Origin: Gammaproteobacteria bacterium
GTDB lineage: Bacteria > Pseudomonadota > Gammaproteobacteria > Granulosicoccales > Granulosicoccaceae
DNA: 64,000 bases
Direction: 5' to 3'
Assembly (NCBI GenBank): GCA_002746645.1
Contig: PDPU01000035.1
Coordinates: 1-64,000, forward strand
In this document: piece after piece, positions 27,057 to 37,225 of the stretch
Layout: each line of letters starts with the position of its first letter
How positions within the stretch are numbered: position 1 is the stretch's first letter
Program-made: the position numbers and the translations under genes
Notes under the pieces: generated by a model
Databases searched by the model: none
What the model was told of the DNA's origin: nothing
Seen by the model: the letters and a program-made list of their open reading frames with translations, nothing else

Positions 27057-29225
27057 TCAGGCCGAGCGGCATAATATCAATGTCGCCAGCGGTGGAAGTG
27101 TCAGCGACAGTGAAACCGGTCGGTCGTGGCAAGGTTCATTCTCGGTCTCCAGGGTGCCGAGATTGCCCTGACCGCTGCCACCGTAGTCGTTTGCATCGGT
27201 GTTGATCAGTTCGATGTAGGTACCGGGTTCATCCACGCCGATGCGGTAACCGTGTCGAACGACAGGGGTGAAGTTGCAGATGGTGACGATGGCGTCGCCT
27301 GATTCACGGTCGTGGCGGTACCAGGAAATGACGCTGTGGTCGGCATCCTCGCAGTCGATCCAGGCGAAGCCATCGGCGCTGCAGTCGGCCCGGTGCAGGG
27401 CGGGACGGTGCTTGTAGAGGAAATTCAGATCGCGCACGAGCCGTTGTACGCCGAAGTGCTTGCGTTCCTTCAGCAGGTCCCAGCGGATGCTGTCGTCATG
27501 CGACCATTCTTCGTACTGGGCGATCTCGTTGCCCATGAAGTTCAGTTTCTTCCCGGGATAGCTCGACATCATGGCGTAGAGTGTGCGGAGATTGGCGAAC
27601 TTCTGCCAGTCGTCACCCGGCATCTTGTTGATCATCGAGCCCTTGCCGTAGACCACTTCGTCGTGCGAGAAGGGCAGCGTGAAATTCTCGCTGAAGGCAT
27701 AGACGAGGCCGAAGGTCAGGTCGTTGTGATGGTATTTCCGGTAGGCTGGATCCCGGTGCATGTAGTCCAGGATGTCGTGCATCCAGCCCATGTTCCACTT
27801 GAAGGTGAAGCCGAGCCCGCCGTTGTAGACGGGATGGCTGACCTGCGGGAAGGAGGTGGATTCCTCGGCAAAGGTGATGCCGCCTTCGGCGTGCACGAGC
27901 TCGTTCATGCGTCTGAGAAAATCGATGGCCTCGAGATTCTCGCGTCCGCCGAACTGGTTCGGCACCCATTCTCCTTCGTTGCGCGAATAGTCGAGGTAGA
28001 GCATCGAGGCAACGGCGTCGACACGCAGTCCGTCGAGATGGAACTCGCGAATCCAGTAGACGGCATTGCTGAGGAGATAGTTGGCAACTTCGCGCCGCCC
28101 GAAGTTGTAGATCAGGGTGTTCCAGTCCTGGTGCATGCCCTGGCGAGGGTCGGCGTGTTCATAGAGGTGCGTGCCGTCGAAGAGGCCGAGTCCGTGGGCG
28201 TCGGTCGGGAAGTGTGCCGGTACCCAGTCCATGATCACGCCGATGCCTCTGGCGTGCGCGGCATCGACGAAGTGGCGGAAGTCATCGGGGCTGCCGAAAC
28301 GCGAGCTCGGGGCATAGAGCCCGATCGGCTGATAGCCCCAGGACCCGTCGAAAGGGTGCTCGGTGATCGGCATGAACTCGATGTGCGTGTAGCCGTTCTC
28401 GCGCACATAGGGAATCAGGGTCTCGGCGAGTTCCCGGTACGTGAGCGAGTTGCCGTGGAGGTTCCGTCGCCAGGAGCCGGCGTGTACCTCGTAGATATTG
28501 ATCGGTTGTGTCAGCGCGTCCTTGTGTCTGCGCTCCTCGAGATAATCTCCGTCGCTCCAGATGAAGCGGCTGCGGAACACGATCGAGGCGTTGCCCGGGG
28601 GTTGCTCGAAGTAATCGGCGAAAGGGTCGTGCTTGAGCGGCAGCAGCTGCCCGTTGCGGTCGAGAATCTCGTACTTGTACAGCGTGCCCTCGCCGATGCC
28701 CGGCACGAAGATGTCCCAGATGCCGCTGCCCGGGTGTGCGCGCATCACGTGTGTTCTGCCGTCCCATTCGTTGAAGGTGCCGACCACGCTGACGCGGCTC
28801 GCGTTCGGTGCCCAGACGGCGAAGTGCACACCCTCGACACCGGCGAATTCACGCAGATGCGAACCGAGAATGCGATAGAGCTGCTGGTGTGTGCCCTCGC
28901 CGAACAGGTGGCGATCGATGTCGCCGAGGAGCGAAGGCAGGGAGTAGGGGTCGATGATTTCCTCGCGGTGGCCGTCGGCACGCTCGATCTCGAGCTGGTA
29001 GCGCCCGGCAGGCTGATCCAGCGTAATGGTGAAGAGGTCGCCGCCATCCGTGCGCGTCATCGGCAGGCGCTCGCCGGCTTCCGTCACCACGCTGACGTTC
29101 GTGGCACGTGGTTGCAGGCTGCGGATGACGAGTCCGTGTGGCCCGAGTACCGAGAATGGTTCGCCGCAGCGCCCTTCGTTCAGCGCACGTGCAAGGTCGA
29201 CATCGACTTCGGAGACATCACTCAT
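27057..29225 (-). CDS. glgB: 1,4-alpha-glucan branching enzyme
   Basis: GH13 enzyme introducing alpha-1,6 branches in glycogen, 722 residues starting at MSDVSEVDVDLARALN (29225). The N-terminal CBM48 has HFAVWAPNASRVSVVG. The GH13 core shows the nucleophile Asp in GLRVDAVASMLYLDYSR, the acid/base Glu in ITFAEESTSFP and the transition-state Asp in LPFSHDEVVYGKGS. It overlaps the 3' end of glgA by 8 bp, and length is typical of GlgB. An upstream start within glgA would give a long unrelated extension and is rejected. Confidence 0.97.
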   Translation of the reverse strand: MSDVSEVDVDLARALNEGRCGEPFSVLGPHGLVIRSLQPRATNVSVVTEAGERLPMTRTDGGDLFTITLDQPAGRYQLEIERADGHREEIIDPYSLPSLLGDIDRHLFGEGTHQQLYRILGSHLREFAGVEGVHFAVWAPNASRVSVVGTFNEWDGRTHVMRAHPGSGIWDIFVPGIGEGTLYKYEILDRNGQLLPLKHDPFADYFEQPPGNASIVFRSRFIWSDGDYLEERRHKDALTQPINIYEVHAGSWRRNLHGNSLTYRELAETLIPYVRENGYTHIEFMPITEHPFDGSWGYQPIGLYAPSSRFGSPDDFRHFVDAAHARGIGVIMDWVPAHFPTDAHGLGLFDGTHLYEHADPRQGMHQDWNTLIYNFGRREVANYLLSNAVYWIREFHLDGLRVDAVASMLYLDYSRNEGEWVPNQFGGRENLEAIDFLRRMNELVHAEGGITFAEESTSFPQVSHPVYNGGLGFTFKWNMGWMHDILDYMHRDPAYRKYHHNDLTFGLVYAFSENFTLPFSHDEVVYGKGSMINKMPGDDWQKFANLRTLYAMMSSYPGKKLNFMGNEIAQYEEWSHDDSIRWDLLKERKHFGVQRLVRDLNFLYKHRPALHRADCSADGFAWIDCEDADHSVISWYRHDRESGDAIVTICNFTPVVRHGYRIGVDEPGTYIELINTDANDYGGSGQGNLGTLETENEPCHDRPVSLSLTLPPLATLILCRSA

Positions 29226-30981
29226 CGGATTTGTAGAGTTCCTTGATATACCGTGCGGCGCTGTCGCGCCAGGTGAAGCGGCGTCTGCGGGCCGCATCGA
29301 CGATCCTACGGTACTCCGCCGCGCGGCTCCTGCGCAAGTCGAGGATGTCGTCGAGACGCGCGAGCATCGCGGTGGACTGCGCCTGGATCGAATCGCCCCG
29401 GAAGGCAAAGCCGTCGACGCCATCGTCGATGGTGTCGTGCAGGCCGCCGACGTCGTGCACGAGGCAGGGCTGGCCTGCGCGCATCGCCAGCATCTGACTG
29501 ATACCGCAGGGCTCGAAGGAGCTCGGCATGAGGAACAGGTCTCCCTCGGTGAAGAGCAGCTCTGCAATGGCGTCGGCGTAGAGACTGATGAAGACGATGT
29601 TGTCGTGGCGCGCCGCGATCGACGCCGTCTGGCGCTCGAGCTGCTCGTCCCCCGAACCCAGAATCAGGCAGAGGCCGTCGTTGCCGAGTTGTGCGGAGAG
29701 GCGCGCGAGTGGCACGCTGCCATCGTCGAGCGGCGTCAGCATCAGCGCGAATTTCTGGTCGGTCAGACGACCGACGCTCGTCAGTACGTGGCGCGGCCGC
29801 TGGCCGCGTGCCAGCGACAGCAGACGCTGATGGGCGAGGTAGTCGACACCGCGTATGGTGTCACCCTGGCGGCACATGGGTGCGAGCATGGCATCGGCGA
29901 GACCGTGCATGAACTGTGGCCAGGGCAGGCGCTTGCGGGTCGTGACAGACGTTCGAGTGGGTGGAACGCCGTTGCCGGGAGCCGCTGCGCTGCCGGACGC
30001 CCGGCCTCGACGCCGTGCCTTGCGGCGGCTCGTGGAACTCGTGTCGGCTGTCGGCGGCGAGTCGTAGGCAATGCCGTTGATGATGCCGACCAGACGGTTC
30101 TCGGCTGCGGCGTTCGCAAGATCGCCTTCGAGCCCCTCGCCGCCGTGGAATCCGCGCGCCGGATCGTTCGGGAGCAGGATTTCCGCGGCGTAGGTCGGCG
30201 AAACGGCGTGCACGCGGTCAGCGAGCCGGATGGCCGCGGCCACGGGATTCACGCAGTCGGGCCAGCGTGGGTCGGCGAGCACGGCGTGCTCGTACCAGAG
30301 GTGCGGGAACCAGGCCTCGAAGGATGACGGGTGCATGGCAAAGGGCCGCACGCCCTGCAGCGCCAGATTGTGGATGCTGAAGACCGTCGGGATGTCGCGG
30401 ATGCCATGGAGGCTCGAATCGTACTTCTGCAGCACCACGGCGAGGGCGGCATGCCAGTCGTGCAGATGCAGCACGTCCACGCCATTGATCGAGCCGTTCG
30501 CGATGGCGCTCATGGCGGCACGGCTGAACAGTGCGAACTTGCTGGCATCGGTGGCGAAGGGCTGATCGGGCGTGTCGTTGCAGTAGATGCGCCCCTTGCC
30601 GCCGGCAGCGAACAGGGGGTGATGAAGAATGAGTTGCTGCACGCTGCCACCCTGTGTGGATGGTTTGCCGTCGCTGCGGTCGGCGCGCTTGCCGCGACCT
30701 GGTTCCCGACGCGGGAAAGCATCTTCGGGAAAGGCGTGCAGTTCGAGCCGTTCCTGACGACCGCGGAAACTCGCGAACACGTCGCACCGGTATTCGGCAT
30801 CGGGCAGGGTCTGAAAGACGCCGTAACTCGGCAACACCACGGTCACTCGGCAGCCAAGCGCGGCCAGCGCGCCGGGGATGTCGCGTACCACATCGCCGAT
30901 GCCACCCACCTTGCCACCGGGCAGGGCATCGTTTTCGGCCGCCAGCATGACGATGTGCAGAGATCTGTGGGTGTCGCTCAT
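29218..30981 (-). CDS. glgA: Glycogen synthase
   Basis: GT5 ADP-glucose-dependent synthase, 587 residues, about 100 longer than E. coli GlgA. The N-terminal KVGGIGDVVRDIPGAL contains the substrate-binding KxGG motif. The C-terminal half has SVGRLTDQK, FLMPSSFEPCGISQMLAMRAGQP (first 20 residues: FLMPSSFEPCGISQMLAMRA) and VHDVGGLHDTI. Extra length includes an Arg/Ser-rich insert after IINGIAYDS, around residues 300-345, plus a loop at about 75-95. The insertions lie between the two Rossmann domains and do not remove known catalytic motifs. It lies between glgC and glgB in the same direction. Confidence 0.95.
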   Translation of the reverse strand: MSDTHRSLHIVMLAAENDALPGGKVGGIGDVVRDIPGALAALGCRVTVVLPSYGVFQTLPDAEYRCDVFASFRGRQERLELHAFPEDAFPRREPGRGKRADRSDGKPSTQGGSVQQLILHHPLFAAGGKGRIYCNDTPDQPFATDASKFALFSRAAMSAIANGSINGVDVLHLHDWHAALAVVLQKYDSSLHGIRDIPTVFSIHNLALQGVRPFAMHPSSFEAWFPHLWYEHAVLADPRWPDCVNPVAAAIRLADRVHAVSPTYAAEILLPNDPARGFHGGEGLEGDLANAAAENRLVGIINGIAYDSPPTADTSSTSRRKARRRGRASGSAAAPGNGVPPTRTSVTTRKRLPWPQFMHGLADAMLAPMCRQGDTIRGVDYLAHQRLLSLARGQRPRHVLTSVGRLTDQKFALMLTPLDDGSVPLARLSAQLGNDGLCLILGSGDEQLERQTASIAARHDNIVFISLYADAIAELLFTEGDLFLMPSSFEPCGISQMLAMRAGQPCLVHDVGGLHDTIDDGVDGFAFRGDSIQAQSTAMLARLDDILDLRRSRAAEYRRIVDAARRRRFTWRDSAARYIKELYKSDE

Positions 30982-31054
30982 GGGCCCTGATTTCGATGAC
31001 GAAGCGAATCGCTGATGCCGTGAGTTGGCAGCCCGGTCGGGCAGACCGGAAGCC

Positions 31055-32329
31055 TCAGGAGAACTGATGCTGATCCTGGCCGAGCATGTCCGGGGTGACC
31101 AGCGTCACGCCTTTCTCGCTGACCCGAAAGCCGCGTTCCCGATCCTCATCGTGGTTCACGCCGATCCGGGTGCCTTCCGGGATGCGCGTGCCCTTGTCGA
31201 TGATGGCGCGCCTGATGGTGCAGTGGCGGCCGATGTCGACCCCGGGCAGGATCACCGATTCCGCAACGTGACTGTAGGAGTGCACATGCACGTCGGAGAA
31301 CAGCAGTGATTTCTCGATGAATGCTCCCGAGACGATGCAGCCGCCGGAAATGAGGCTGTTGACGGCACTGCCGCGTCTGTCACCTTCGTCGTGCACGAAC
31401 TTGGCTGCCGGCAGCTGTACCTGGTAGGTGTAGATGGGCCAGTCTTCGTCGTAGAGATCGAGATCGGGCTCGAGTTCGACCAGTTCCATGTTCGCTTCCC
31501 AGTACGAATCGAGGGTGCCGACATCGCGCCAGAAGACCTTTTCTCCCGGGCGATCGTCACCGAGGGCAAAGCCCTGCACGAGCATGCCGGACTCGACGAG
31601 ACGTGGCACGAGATTCTTGCCGAAGTCGTTCTCGCTGTTCGGATCGTCGTGATCGGTGATGACCTGTTCGCAGAGCGTGTCGATGTTGAACACGTAGTTG
31701 CCCATGGAGGCCAGCACGCGACCGGGCTTGCCGGGAATCTCGGCAGGCTCCTCGGGCTTTTCCTGGAATTCGAGCACGCGCCAGTTCTCGTCCACGCGAA
31801 CCACGCCGAAGGCGCCCCTGGCTTCGTCGACCGAGGTCTCGACGCAGCAGACGGTCATGTCGGCGCTGTTGCGATGATGAAACTGGATCATCGGGCCATA
31901 GTCCATCTTGTAGATGTGGTCGCCACCGAGGATCATGACGAAGCGCGGGTTGTGGTTGCGGATGATGTCGAGATTCTGATAGACCGCATCGGCGGTGCCC
32001 TCGTACCAGCGTTCGCCGTCGCGCTGCGAGGCGGGCCAGATTTCGACGAATTCGTCCAGTTCGGCCTTGAGCCCCGACCAGCCGCGTATGATATGGCGAA
32101 TCAGCGAATGGGCCTTGTACTGAGTGGCTACGCCGATCTGACGCACACCCGAATTGATGCAATTGGACAGGGCAAAGTCTATGATTCGGAATTTGCCCCC
32201 GAAGGGCACGGCTGGCTTGGCGCGCCAGGTGGTCAGCTCCCTGAGCCGACTACCCTGACCACCGGCGAGAATCAGCGCCACGGTTTCGGGGGTCAGGCGG
32301 GATATGTTGCGCTCTTCGACTTGTGCCAT
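31055..32329 (-). CDS. glgC: Glucose-1-phosphate adenylyltransferase
   Basis: Produces ADP-glucose from glucose 1-phosphate and ATP, the committed step of glycogen synthesis; 424 residues. The nucleotide-binding motif [16 protein letters not shown] is near the N-terminus. Substrate motifs include [27 protein letters not shown] and the C-terminal beta-helix repeat region ([18 protein letters not shown]). GAAGGGA precedes the ATG. It is first gene of the leftward glgC-glgA-glgB set and is divergent from glgP across 151 bp, where a shared regulatory region is likely. Confidence 0.97.
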   Translation of the reverse strand: MAQVEERNISRLTPETVALILAGGQGSRLRELTTWRAKPAVPFGGKFRIIDFALSNCINSGVRQIGVATQYKAHSLIRHIIRGWSGLKAELDEFVEIWPASQRDGERWYEGTADAVYQNLDIIRNHNPRFVMILGGDHIYKMDYGPMIQFHHRNSADMTVCCVETSVDEARGAFGVVRVDENWRVLEFQEKPEEPAEIPGKPGRVLASMGNYVFNIDTLCEQVITDHDDPNSENDFGKNLVPRLVESGMLVQGFALGDDRPGEKVFWRDVGTLDSYWEANMELVELEPDLDLYDEDWPIYTYQVQLPAAKFVHDEGDRRGSAVNSLISGGCIVSGAFIEKSLLFSDVHVHSYSHVAESVILPGVDIGRHCTIRRAIIDKGTRIPEGTRIGVNHDEDRERGFRVSEKGVTLVTPDMLGQDQHQFS

Positions 32330-32480
32330 CGGTATTCCCTTCGAGATGTGGTTCAGGCTCTCAGCTTACCGACAGCGCCCTCATCGGTAAAGGGTTTCAA
32401 GCGCAGATCGCAGCGCATGGCTTCCTTTCAGGATCCGTTCCTGCCGCAGGTTCCGATCCGACAACAGACATGGAGAAACC

Positions 32481-35012
32481 GTGAAACACGATTTTCAGAC
32501 GCCGACGACGACGACCTGGCGAGCACGCGAGCTCGTCGACGCCGACAAGCGTGTGCTCTGGCAGGGCGAGGCAGCCGGCATCGACCAGGATACGGATGCA
32601 CTCGTGAAGTCGTTCGTGCGCCATTTTTCGCATACGCTCGGGCGTGACATCGATGTTGCCGCAGGGGAATACCTTTACCGGGCCGTGGCACTCGGTGTGC
32701 GCGACAGGCTCAGTGATCGCTGGCGTGAAACCCGTGTCGCCATGGAACGACGCGACGGGCGGCGTACCTTCTACCTCTCGCTCGAATACCTCATGGGCCG
32801 TGCCTTCAGCAACACGGTGGCGAACCTCGGTCTGGATACCGAAGTGCGTGAAGCCCTGCATCGACTCGGCGCCGAGATCGAGGAAATCGCCGAACTCGAG
32901 ACCGATGCCGGTCTCGGCAATGGCGGTCTGGGTCGTCTCGCCGCCTGTTTTCTCGACAGTTGCGCGTCGCTCGGACTGCCCGTGATGGGCTATGGCATCC
33001 GCTACCGCTACGGTATGTTTCGTCAGCGCATCGAGAATGGCTGGCAGGTCGAACAGCCCGACGACTGGCTGGCACGTCGCCCGGTATGGGAAATCAAGCG
33101 CCCGGAACTTGCCCAGACGGTCGGCTTCGGCGGTCATGTGGAGGTCGAGAACGGTGCTGCCGATGGTCGTTCGCGTCGCCGTTGGCGGCCTGCCGAAACC
33201 GTGCTTGCGGTGCCCTACGACGTGCCCGTGCCGGGGCACGAAAACGGTGTGGTCAACACACTGAGACTCTGGTCGGCGAACGCCACCCACGCCTTCAACC
33301 TCGGTCAGTTCAACGCCGGTGGCTACACCGAAGCGGTCGCCGAACAGACGTCGGCCGAGAACATCTCGATGGTGCTGTACCCGAACGACGCCAGCGAGAA
33401 CGGCAAGATACTGAGGCTGCGTCAGCAGTATTTCCTCGTTTCGGCGAGCCTTCAGGACGCACTGCGCATCTGGAAGCACTCGCACGCCGGTTTTGCCACC
33501 TTTGCCGAGACGCATTGCTTTCAGCTCAACGATACCCACCCGAGCATCGCGGTCGCCGAACTCATGCGCCTGCTCATCGACGAGGAAGATCTCGAATGGG
33601 ACGATGCCTGGTCCATCACCACGCGCGTCATGGCCTACACCAACCACACGCTGTTGCCCGAGGCGCTCGAAACCTGGACACTGAATCTGCTGCGTGGCCT
33701 GCTGCCGCGCATCGTCGAGATCATCGAGGAAATCAACCGCCGTTTCCTGAAACTCATCGAGGCCACCTGGCCCGGCGATGTGCAGCGCCAGGCCGAGATG
33801 TCGATCATCTCCTTCGATCATGCGCCCGTCGTGCGCATGGCGCATCTTGCCATCGTCGGTTCATTCTCGGTCAACGGCGTGGCAGCGCTGCATACCGAAC
33901 TGCTGAAGCACGGCCTCTTCGCGCGCTTCAACGAACTCTGGCCCGAGCGCTTCAACAACAAGACCAATGGCGTCACCCAACGCCGCTGGCTGGCGCTGTG
34001 CAACCCCGGTCTCGCGACGCTTCTCGATGCGGAACTGGGCGAGGGTTGGCTCGACGACTTCGAACGGCTCGGGCAAATCGCACCGAAAGCCGGCGATGCA
34101 GGCCTGCAGGCTGCCTGGCAGAAGGTGCGCATCGCCAACAAGACGCGCCTTGCCGCGCTGGTGAAGCAGCGTACCGGCATCGACGTCAAGTCCGACATGC
34201 TGTTCGACGTGCAGGTCAAGCGCATTCACGAATACAAGCGTCAGCTGCTCTGCGCGCTGCATGCCGTGCACTGCCATCTCGAACTGCGCCGCGGCAACGA
34301 CAAGGTGCCGCGCCTGATTCTCATCGGCGGCAAGGCAGCGCCGGGCTATCACATGGCCAAGGCCATCATCAAGCTCATCACGAGCGTTGCCGACGTCATC
34401 AACAACGACCCGCTCACGCAGGAAAAACTGAAACTCGTCTTCTTCCCCGACTACAACGTCTCGGCGATGGAGAAGATCACCCCCGGGGCCGATCTGTCCG
34501 AGCAGATCTCCACGGCCGGCAAGGAAGCTTCGGGCACCGGCAACATGAAATTCATGATGAACGGTGCCCTGACCATCGGCACGCTCGATGGTGCCAACGT
34601 GGAAATCCGCGAAGCCGTGGGCGACGAGAATTTCTTCCTTTTCGGCCATACCGTCGAAGAGGTCGAAGCACTCAGGCGTGACTATGATCCGCAGGAGTTC
34701 ATCGTTGCCGACACGCGCCTGCAGGCCGTTTTCCAGGCCTTCGATGACGGGCGCTACAACGGCAGCCATCCCGACACCATTCGCGAGGTCATCTCGGCAG
34801 CTCTCAGTGCCCATGATCCGTGGATGACGGTGGCCGATCTCGCGTCCTATCTCGATGCACAGGAGAAGGTCGAAGCGCTCTGGCAGCAGCCGGCCCAGTG
34901 GCTCGAGAAGAGCATTCTCAACACGGCGCACAGCAGCCGTTTCAGTACCGATCGCACCATGCGCGAATACAACCGCGACATCTGGCATCTCGATCCGGTC
35001 GGCACGGTCTGA
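32481..35012 (+). CDS. glgP: Glycogen/starch phosphorylase
   Basis: Releases glucose 1-phosphate from glycogen; 843 residues. It starts at GTG 32481, preceded by GGAGAAACC. The PLP lysine is K690 in SGTGNMKFMMNGA, and ANVEIREAVG follows as usual. Other family signatures are LYLSLEYLMGRAF-like TFYLSLEYLMGRA, FQLNDTHPSIAVAELMRLL, and YNVSAMEKITPGADLSEQIS. It overlaps nothing and is followed 49 bp later by glgX, so the two probably form a degradation operon divergent from the synthesis genes. Confidence 0.97.
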   Translation: MKHDFQTPTTTTWRARELVDADKRVLWQGEAAGIDQDTDALVKSFVRHFSHTLGRDIDVAAGEYLYRAVALGVRDRLSDRWRETRVAMERRDGRRTFYLSLEYLMGRAFSNTVANLGLDTEVREALHRLGAEIEEIAELETDAGLGNGGLGRLAACFLDSCASLGLPVMGYGIRYRYGMFRQRIENGWQVEQPDDWLARRPVWEIKRPELAQTVGFGGHVEVENGAADGRSRRRWRPAETVLAVPYDVPVPGHENGVVNTLRLWSANATHAFNLGQFNAGGYTEAVAEQTSAENISMVLYPNDASENGKILRLRQQYFLVSASLQDALRIWKHSHAGFATFAETHCFQLNDTHPSIAVAELMRLLIDEEDLEWDDAWSITTRVMAYTNHTLLPEALETWTLNLLRGLLPRIVEIIEEINRRFLKLIEATWPGDVQRQAEMSIISFDHAPVVRMAHLAIVGSFSVNGVAALHTELLKHGLFARFNELWPERFNNKTNGVTQRRWLALCNPGLATLLDAELGEGWLDDFERLGQIAPKAGDAGLQAAWQKVRIANKTRLAALVKQRTGIDVKSDMLFDVQVKRIHEYKRQLLCALHAVHCHLELRRGNDKVPRLILIGGKAAPGYHMAKAIIKLITSVADVINNDPLTQEKLKLVFFPDYNVSAMEKITPGADLSEQISTAGKEASGTGNMKFMMNGALTIGTLDGANVEIREAVGDENFFLFGHTVEEVEALRRDYDPQEFIVADTRLQAVFQAFDDGRYNGSHPDTIREVISAALSAHDPWMTVADLASYLDAQEKVEALWQQPAQWLEKSILNTAHSSRFSTDRTMREYNRDIWHLDPVGTV

Positions 35013-35061
35013 TGGGTGGCGAAGAGGCCCGGTCAACAGGGCGTGACACGAGGTTCGCGCG

Positions 35062-37200
35062 GTGAGTGGCAAGACGCTCGAGGCAGGCCGTCCCTGGCCC
35101 CTGGGGGCAGATCCCGGGCACGGCGGCTGCAACTTCGCCCTCTGGTCGGCGCATGCCGAGGCGGTCGAACTCTGCCTGTTCGACGAGCACGGCGAGCGCG
35201 AGCTGGAGCGCCTGCCCCTGCCTGCACGCACGGGCGATATCCGCCACGGCTTTCTGCCCGATGCGGCACCAGGCCTTCGCTATGGCTACCGTGTACACGG
35301 CCCCTACCAGCCCGAAGAAGGTCATCGCTTCAACGCCAACAAGCTGCTGATCGACCCTTACACTCGCCGGCTGGTCGGCGACGTCATCTGGCGCGATGAA
35401 CTCTACGGTTTCATCCGGGGCCACGCCGATGCCGACCTGTCCTTCGACACCCGCGACAGTGCCCCCTACGTGCCGAAGAGCATGGTAATCGCTACCTCCG
35501 AACGGCATCGTCCTCGTCGGCTGCCGAAGCGGGTGCCGCTCGGCAACGATGCGCTCATCTACGAGGCACACGTCAAGGGTCTCACGCAAGGCCTGGCCAG
35601 TGCCGGTGAGCTGGCCGGCAGCTATGCGGCGCTGGCCACGCCCGGCATCCTCGAATACCTCGGTTCGCTCGGCGTGAACGCACTGGAACTCCTGCCGATC
35701 CATGCCTTCGTCGACGATGACTTCCTGATCGACAAGGGGCTCGTGAACTACTGGGGCTACCAGTCGATGGCCTTTCTCGCACCCGCGGAACGCTATGCGG
35801 CCACCGATGACCCGCTCGCCGAAATCGAGTCGGCGGTGGCGGCACTGCATGAGGCCGGCATCGAGGTGTATCTCGATGTGGTCTACAACCACACGGGTGA
35901 GGGGGGACATCTCGGTCCGACGCTCTGTTATCGCGGCATCGACAACCTCGGTTACTACCGTCTTGCCGAGAACCGGCGCTTCTATCTCAACGACAGCGGC
36001 ACGGGCAACACGCTGAAGCTCGAGAATCCGGCGGTGCTGCGCCTCGTCATGGACAGTCTGCGTTACTGGGTGAGCCGCTTTCACATCGATGGCTACCGTT
36101 TCGATCTGGCGTCGATCCTCGGTCGCGAGGCACATGGCTTCGATGCCGGTGCGGGTTTCTTCGATGCCGTGGCTCAGGATCCGGCCCTTGCCGGCACACG
36201 CCTCATCGCCGAACCCTGGGACATCGGCCCGGGCGGCTATCAGCTCGGCCGGTTCCCACCCGGCTGGAGCGAGTGGAACGATCGTTTTCGCGACACGGTG
36301 CGCCGCTACTGGCTCACGCAGGATGATCTTCTCGCCGAGTTCGCCGACCGGATTCTCGGCACGAGTTCCGCCTTCGACTGGCACCGGCGTGGCTCGGCGG
36401 CCTCGGTGAATCTCGTCACTGCGCATGATGGTTTCACCCTGGCCGATCTCGTGAGCTTCGAGCACCGGCACAACCACGCCAACGGTGAACAAAACCGTGA
36501 CGGACACAGCGCCAATTTCTCGAACAACCACGGCGTCGAGGGGGCGAGCGACGATCCTGCCGTGCGCGCACGGCGACTGCGGCAACGGAAGAACCTCCTC
36601 GCCACGCTGTTCCTTTCGCAGGGCGTGCCGATGCTGCTCGGCGGAGACGAGCGCGGCCGCAGCCAGCAGGGCAACAACAACGGCTACTGCCAGGACAACG
36701 AGCTGACCTGGCTGGACTGGAGCGAGCCCGGGCCCGATGAGGCCGAATTGCTGGCTTTCGTGCGTGAGCTGGCCGCCCTGCGTGCCTCGCAACCCGTGCT
36801 GCGCCGACCGCATCACCTGCACGGTGAGTTCCGTTCGCTGTCCACGGGGCTGCCCGATGTCGACTGGTTTTCCGCCACGGGCGAGCGCATGCAGGAGGCG
36901 GACTGGCACGTGCACGGCGCGCGCTTCGTTGCACTGCAGCTTCCGGGTGATGCCCTGCCGCCGTCCTCACGGCTCGAGAGCGGCGACCATCTGCTGATTC
37001 TCTGGAACGGTGGTGCCGAAGCGGTGGACTTCCCGCTCACGAGCACCGCACTGGTGCCGGGCCGCTGGGAAGTGCTGCTCGACACCGCGGGTGCCGTTCA
37101 AGTCGTTGCCGCAGATGCCGATATGATGGACAGCGACCCTTCGGGTCATTCACTTGGCGTGGCCGCGCATTCCGTTATGCTGGCTCGCTGTCATACTTGA
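35062..37200 (+). CDS. glgX: Glycogen debranching enzyme (isoamylase type)
   Basis: GH13 isoamylase/GlgX-type enzyme hydrolysing alpha-1,6 linkages in glycogen stubs, 712 residues from GTG 35062, which is preceded by GAGG. The N-terminal CBM48 region contains FALWSAHAEAVELCLFDEHG. GH13 catalytic residues are in GYRFDLASILGRE (Asp), RLIAEPWDIGPGGY (Glu) and LVTAHDGFTLADL (Asp); GLVNYWGYQSMAFLAP is typical of the subfamily. The downstream membrane gene begins 26 bp after the stop. Confidence 0.96.
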   Translation: MSGKTLEAGRPWPLGADPGHGGCNFALWSAHAEAVELCLFDEHGERELERLPLPARTGDIRHGFLPDAAPGLRYGYRVHGPYQPEEGHRFNANKLLIDPYTRRLVGDVIWRDELYGFIRGHADADLSFDTRDSAPYVPKSMVIATSERHRPRRLPKRVPLGNDALIYEAHVKGLTQGLASAGELAGSYAALATPGILEYLGSLGVNALELLPIHAFVDDDFLIDKGLVNYWGYQSMAFLAPAERYAATDDPLAEIESAVAALHEAGIEVYLDVVYNHTGEGGHLGPTLCYRGIDNLGYYRLAENRRFYLNDSGTGNTLKLENPAVLRLVMDSLRYWVSRFHIDGYRFDLASILGREAHGFDAGAGFFDAVAQDPALAGTRLIAEPWDIGPGGYQLGRFPPGWSEWNDRFRDTVRRYWLTQDDLLAEFADRILGTSSAFDWHRRGSAASVNLVTAHDGFTLADLVSFEHRHNHANGEQNRDGHSANFSNNHGVEGASDDPAVRARRLRQRKNLLATLFLSQGVPMLLGGDERGRSQQGNNNGYCQDNELTWLDWSEPGPDEAELLAFVRELAALRASQPVLRRPHHLHGEFRSLSTGLPDVDWFSATGERMQEADWHVHGARFVALQLPGDALPPSSRLESGDHLLILWNGGAEAVDFPLTSTALVPGRWEVLLDTAGAVQVVAADADMMDSDPSGHSLGVAAHSVMLARCHT

Positions 37201-37225
37201 ATGGAAATTTCTGCCGGCGTTACCC

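Noticed and set aside
27312..29246. Plus-strand frame of 644 aa antisense to glgB
   Set aside because: glgB has intact catalytic motifs and normal length; the antisense protein is Val/Glu/Gly-rich, a common shadow of high-GC codon bias.
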